Below are positions 63,431 through 64,000 of a DNA stretch of 64,000 nucleotides, piece by piece; the stretch's first letter is position 1; every line of letters starts with the position of its first letter. The stretch lies in contig JAKNDB010000109.1 of assembly GCA_024305405.1 (NCBI GenBank), positions 6,324,001 through 6,388,000 on the forward strand, given 5' to 3'. Position numbers and translations under genes: made by a program. The notes under the pieces were generated by a model, which was not told where the DNA came from, did not search any database, and saw only the letters and a list, made by a program, of their open reading frames with translations. This DNA comes from Dirofilaria immitis (Eukaryota; Nematoda; Chromadorea; Rhabditida; Onchocercidae).

Positions 63431-64000
63431 CTACAAAGAAAAGAAGCTGTAAACAAATGCACAGCAGCATCGTATTAATTATAGAGTAATGACCATTAAA
63501 TAAATGGCTTAAATATGTAGTTCGAATCAAAAAATTACCATTCAAAATGAAAGCAATCCCAAAGAAATTGCATTGGGATTTTGTAAATTACAGAACTTTT
63601 GAAAACATCTACACTTTTTATCTCAGATGTAAAAACAATACTTATGAAACGACGAAATAAATAGTTCCTATTCGGTTAGCATATATATTTTTATATGTTT
63701 TATTCATTTTCATCCTTCAAACAGATGATATTTTTCGAATTTTTCAGACTTAACCACATTAAAAAATTCCTTTCATTATGATTCCTATAGATAAAATGAG
63801 AAGTCGCTCCGTCAAACAGAGGGGATTATGACTGTAGGATAAGCCAAATAAAGCTACAAAGCATAAGTCCAATGAGTGTTGAACTTATCTAACAAATAAA
63901 GAGCTGACGATGCTTGAAATCATCCTAATGAAGAGGTTAATTTAAAATCCATTGCAGTGGTTTAATTTGCTTCCATATTTATTTACCTCAATTTAATTTA
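63431..64000 (-). other. klp-12: Intron of klp-12 running out of the window
   Basis: The exon at 63430 follows the acceptor TTCTTTGTAG, and no upstream exon was recognised on the - strand before the window ends. The sequence is AT-rich and non-coding as far as seen. Confidence 0.6.

Noticed and set aside
1..64000. tRNA, rRNA, CRISPR or bacterial insertion
   Set aside because: No tRNA T-arm/B-box with matching arms was seen, no rRNA-like block, no spaced short repeats, and all recognised genes are nematode with introns. No sign of Wolbachia-type sequence.

Overview
The window is nuclear DNA of a nematode, most likely a filarial or related spirurid worm. The DNA is strongly AT-rich. Genes are cut into many short exons with GT-AG and some GC-AG introns, and several start codons sit just behind a splice-acceptor-like AG, as expected with spliced-leader trans-splicing. 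The proteins match C. elegans families closely. The species cannot be fixed from the sequence alone.

Layout: (1) 121-5598, + strand: copb-2 (coatomer beta-prime, COPB2), 5' end outside the window. (2) 5599-13167: gene-poor gap. (3) 13168-19743, - strand: elt-1, a two-finger GATA factor, with the two finger exons split by a 3 kb intron. (4) 19744-37861: 18 kb gap with two clusters of GATA sites upstream of elt-1, a perfect 18-bp hairpin, and a nearly 3 kb array of about 35 copies of an 84-bp repeat (28319-31287). (5) 37862-45607, - strand: jac-1 (p120-catenin), about 1,203 residues in 27 exons, with four fibronectin III domains before the armadillo repeats. (6) 45608-48890: gap with an inverted repeat. 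(7) 48891-52284, - strand: uba-4/MOCS3 (E1-like plus rhodanese), first exon not found. (8) 52285-55322: gap with a TATG/TG microsatellite. (9) 55323-57080, + strand: a small ATF4-type bZIP gene. (10) 58712-63430 and beyond, - strand: the 3' half of a KIF21-type kinesin (klp-12) with the WD40 tail; the motor lies outside the window.

The genes are unrelated in function (COPI traffic, epidermal/lineage transcription, adherens junctions, tRNA thiolation/Urm1 activation, stress transcription, microtubule regulation) and there is no operon. From memory, five of the six have C. elegans orthologues on chromosome IV, so the block looks like conserved macrosynteny.

Two things matter for anyone using this annotation. 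First, at least seven positions need a one-base correction, mostly one missing base in an A/T run, to keep conserved exons in frame; these look like assembly errors, not gene decay. Second, three introns use GC-AG splice sites. Most other reading frames in the gaps look like chance.
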